Assembly (NCBI GenBank): GCA_030590265.1 | Contig: JAUUYW010000228.1 | Location: forward strand, 1-5,887 | Source: Candidatus Krumholzibacteriia bacterium | GTDB lineage: Bacteria > Krumholzibacteriota > Krumholzibacteriia > LZORAL124-64-63 | Direction: 5' to 3' | Length of the DNA: 5,887 nucleotides | Part shown: positions 5,442 through 5,887 of the stretch, in pieces | How the letters are laid out: each line of letters begins with the position of its first letter | How positions within the stretch are numbered: position 1 is the stretch's first letter | Made by a program: the position numbers and the translations under genes | Notes under the pieces: generated by a model | Databases searched by the model: none | Told to the model about the DNA's origin: nothing | Seen by the model: the letters and a program-made list of their open reading frames with translations, nothing else

Positions 5442-5887
5442 TCATTGAGAGAGTATGACCTTCTTGCCGGTCTCGACGGATTGCTCCGCTGCCTTTGCTA
5501 TCTCGAGGTCCTTGAGTCCATCCCATCCTTTAACCAACGGGTTCCGTTCTTCCTTGATGGCAGAGAGGAAATCCACAAGCTCCCTCTTCAACGGCTCCTC
5601 CTGGGCGACCCTCATCCGTTTGATATCATATTTCTGGGGGATCCTCCACATACTTGATAGGTCCAGTCCACCGGAAGATGAGGAGGATATCTTCAATTCC
5701 TGATCCACATAGTCCATCTCGGCGAAGCCGTCCAGGCCGGTGATCATCACCTGTCTCAATTTCATCGGGGTCAACCAGGACACCTCCATAATGCCCTCTA
5801 TCCCATTCTCGAACTGAAGGAGAATGGTGGCGTGGTCGATGAGCGGTCTTGCCCTGACATTTCCTCCAAGGGCGTACACGCTCTTGA
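5442..5887 (-). CDS. Gfo/Idh/MocA family oxidoreductase, C-terminal part (5' truncated by window edge)
   Basis: The C-terminal domain of an NAD(P)-dependent sugar dehydrogenase. The frame is open through base 5887. A GTG at 5879 could be called as a start, but it falls inside the domain (…KS-V-YALGGNVRARPLIDHATILLQF), so the gene is cut by the window edge. Family features seen in order: DHATILLQFENGIEGIMEVSWLTP, split here as DHATILLQFENG then EVSWLTP; the strand-turn VMITGLDGFAEMDYVDQEL; then the C-terminal helix with EEPLKRELVDFLSAIKEERN, PLVKGWDGLKDLEIAKAA and a terminal ETGKKVIL. The pattern is closest, by eye, to archaeal members of the type annotated as UDP-N-acetylglucosamine 3-dehydrogenase, but the NAD-binding domain and catalytic Lys are outside the window, so the substrate stays open. 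Arginine codons are mostly AGG/AGA with occasional CGG. The stop is TGA at 5444-5442. The neighbouring SDR fragment suggests a nucleotide-sugar locus. Confidence 0.85.
   Translation of the reverse strand, partial: KSVYALGGNVRARPLIDHATILLQFENGIEGIMEVSWLTPMKLRQVMITGLDGFAEMDYVDQELKISSSSSGGLDLSSMWRIPQKYDIKRMRVAQEEPLKRELVDFLSAIKEERNPLVKGWDGLKDLEIAKAAEQSVETGKKVILSQ

Noticed and set aside
4933..5526. A 197-codon minus-strand frame spanning the right-end genes
   Set aside because: It crosses the 3' ends of two convergent genes that both have clear family motifs. Its own translation is Ser/Pro/Leu-rich without any recognisable domain.
1..5887. A single surface-sugar locus linking the left glycosyltransferase with the right-end epimerase and oxidoreductase
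   Set aside because: Tempting because all three act on sugars, but they sit on opposite sides of the suspected chimeric junction and differ in codon use, so their co-occurrence is probably accidental.

Overview
The window looks like two unrelated pieces of DNA joined near base 4890. Bases 1 to about 4890 read as a moderately GC-rich Gram-negative bacterium. The protein types (an outer-membrane DUF5916 protein and an ECF sigma factor with a zinc-finger anti-sigma factor) suggest the broad FCB group or a neighbouring phylum, but the exact phylum cannot be fixed. Arginine there is written almost only with CGN codons. Bases from about 4895 to the end use mainly AGG/AGA for arginine and contain ATA isoleucine codons. 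The two partial genes there are nucleotide-sugar enzymes that look archaeal, possibly Thermoplasmata-like; that assignment is an inference.

Layout of the bacterial part: (1) the 3' end of a GT4-type glycosyltransferase, + strand, cut by the window edge; (2) a strong hairpin in the convergent gap; (3) a minus-strand three-gene operon, transcribed from about 2843 down to 805, encoding an ECF sigma factor, an overlapping membrane-anchored zinc-finger anti-sigma factor, and a small four-segment membrane protein that joins a TM2/PGLGQ-type module to a LiaF/DUF5668-like tail; (4) a 192-base divergent intergenic region with ECF-like GGAAC elements on both strands; (5) a divergent + strand gene for a secreted outer-membrane protein, with a CBM9-like domain followed by a DUF5916 barrel, whose 3' end is lost at the junction.

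Layout of the second part: the 3' portion of an extended SDR epimerase/dehydratase, close to the GDP-mannose 4,6-dehydratase family and with an apparent insertion of 45 to 50 residues, on the + strand. It converges on the C-terminal part of a Gfo/Idh/MocA oxidoreductase on the minus strand that runs off the window.

In the bacterial part, the sigma/anti-sigma pair probably senses the cell envelope. The third operon gene and perhaps the divergent outer-membrane gene are plausible members of its regulon. The junction has no insertion sequence, integrase, tRNA or repeat that I can see. A metagenomic assembly chimera is therefore the simplest explanation, and conclusions that link the two sides should be avoided. 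I saw no tRNA, rRNA, CRISPR array or mobile element.
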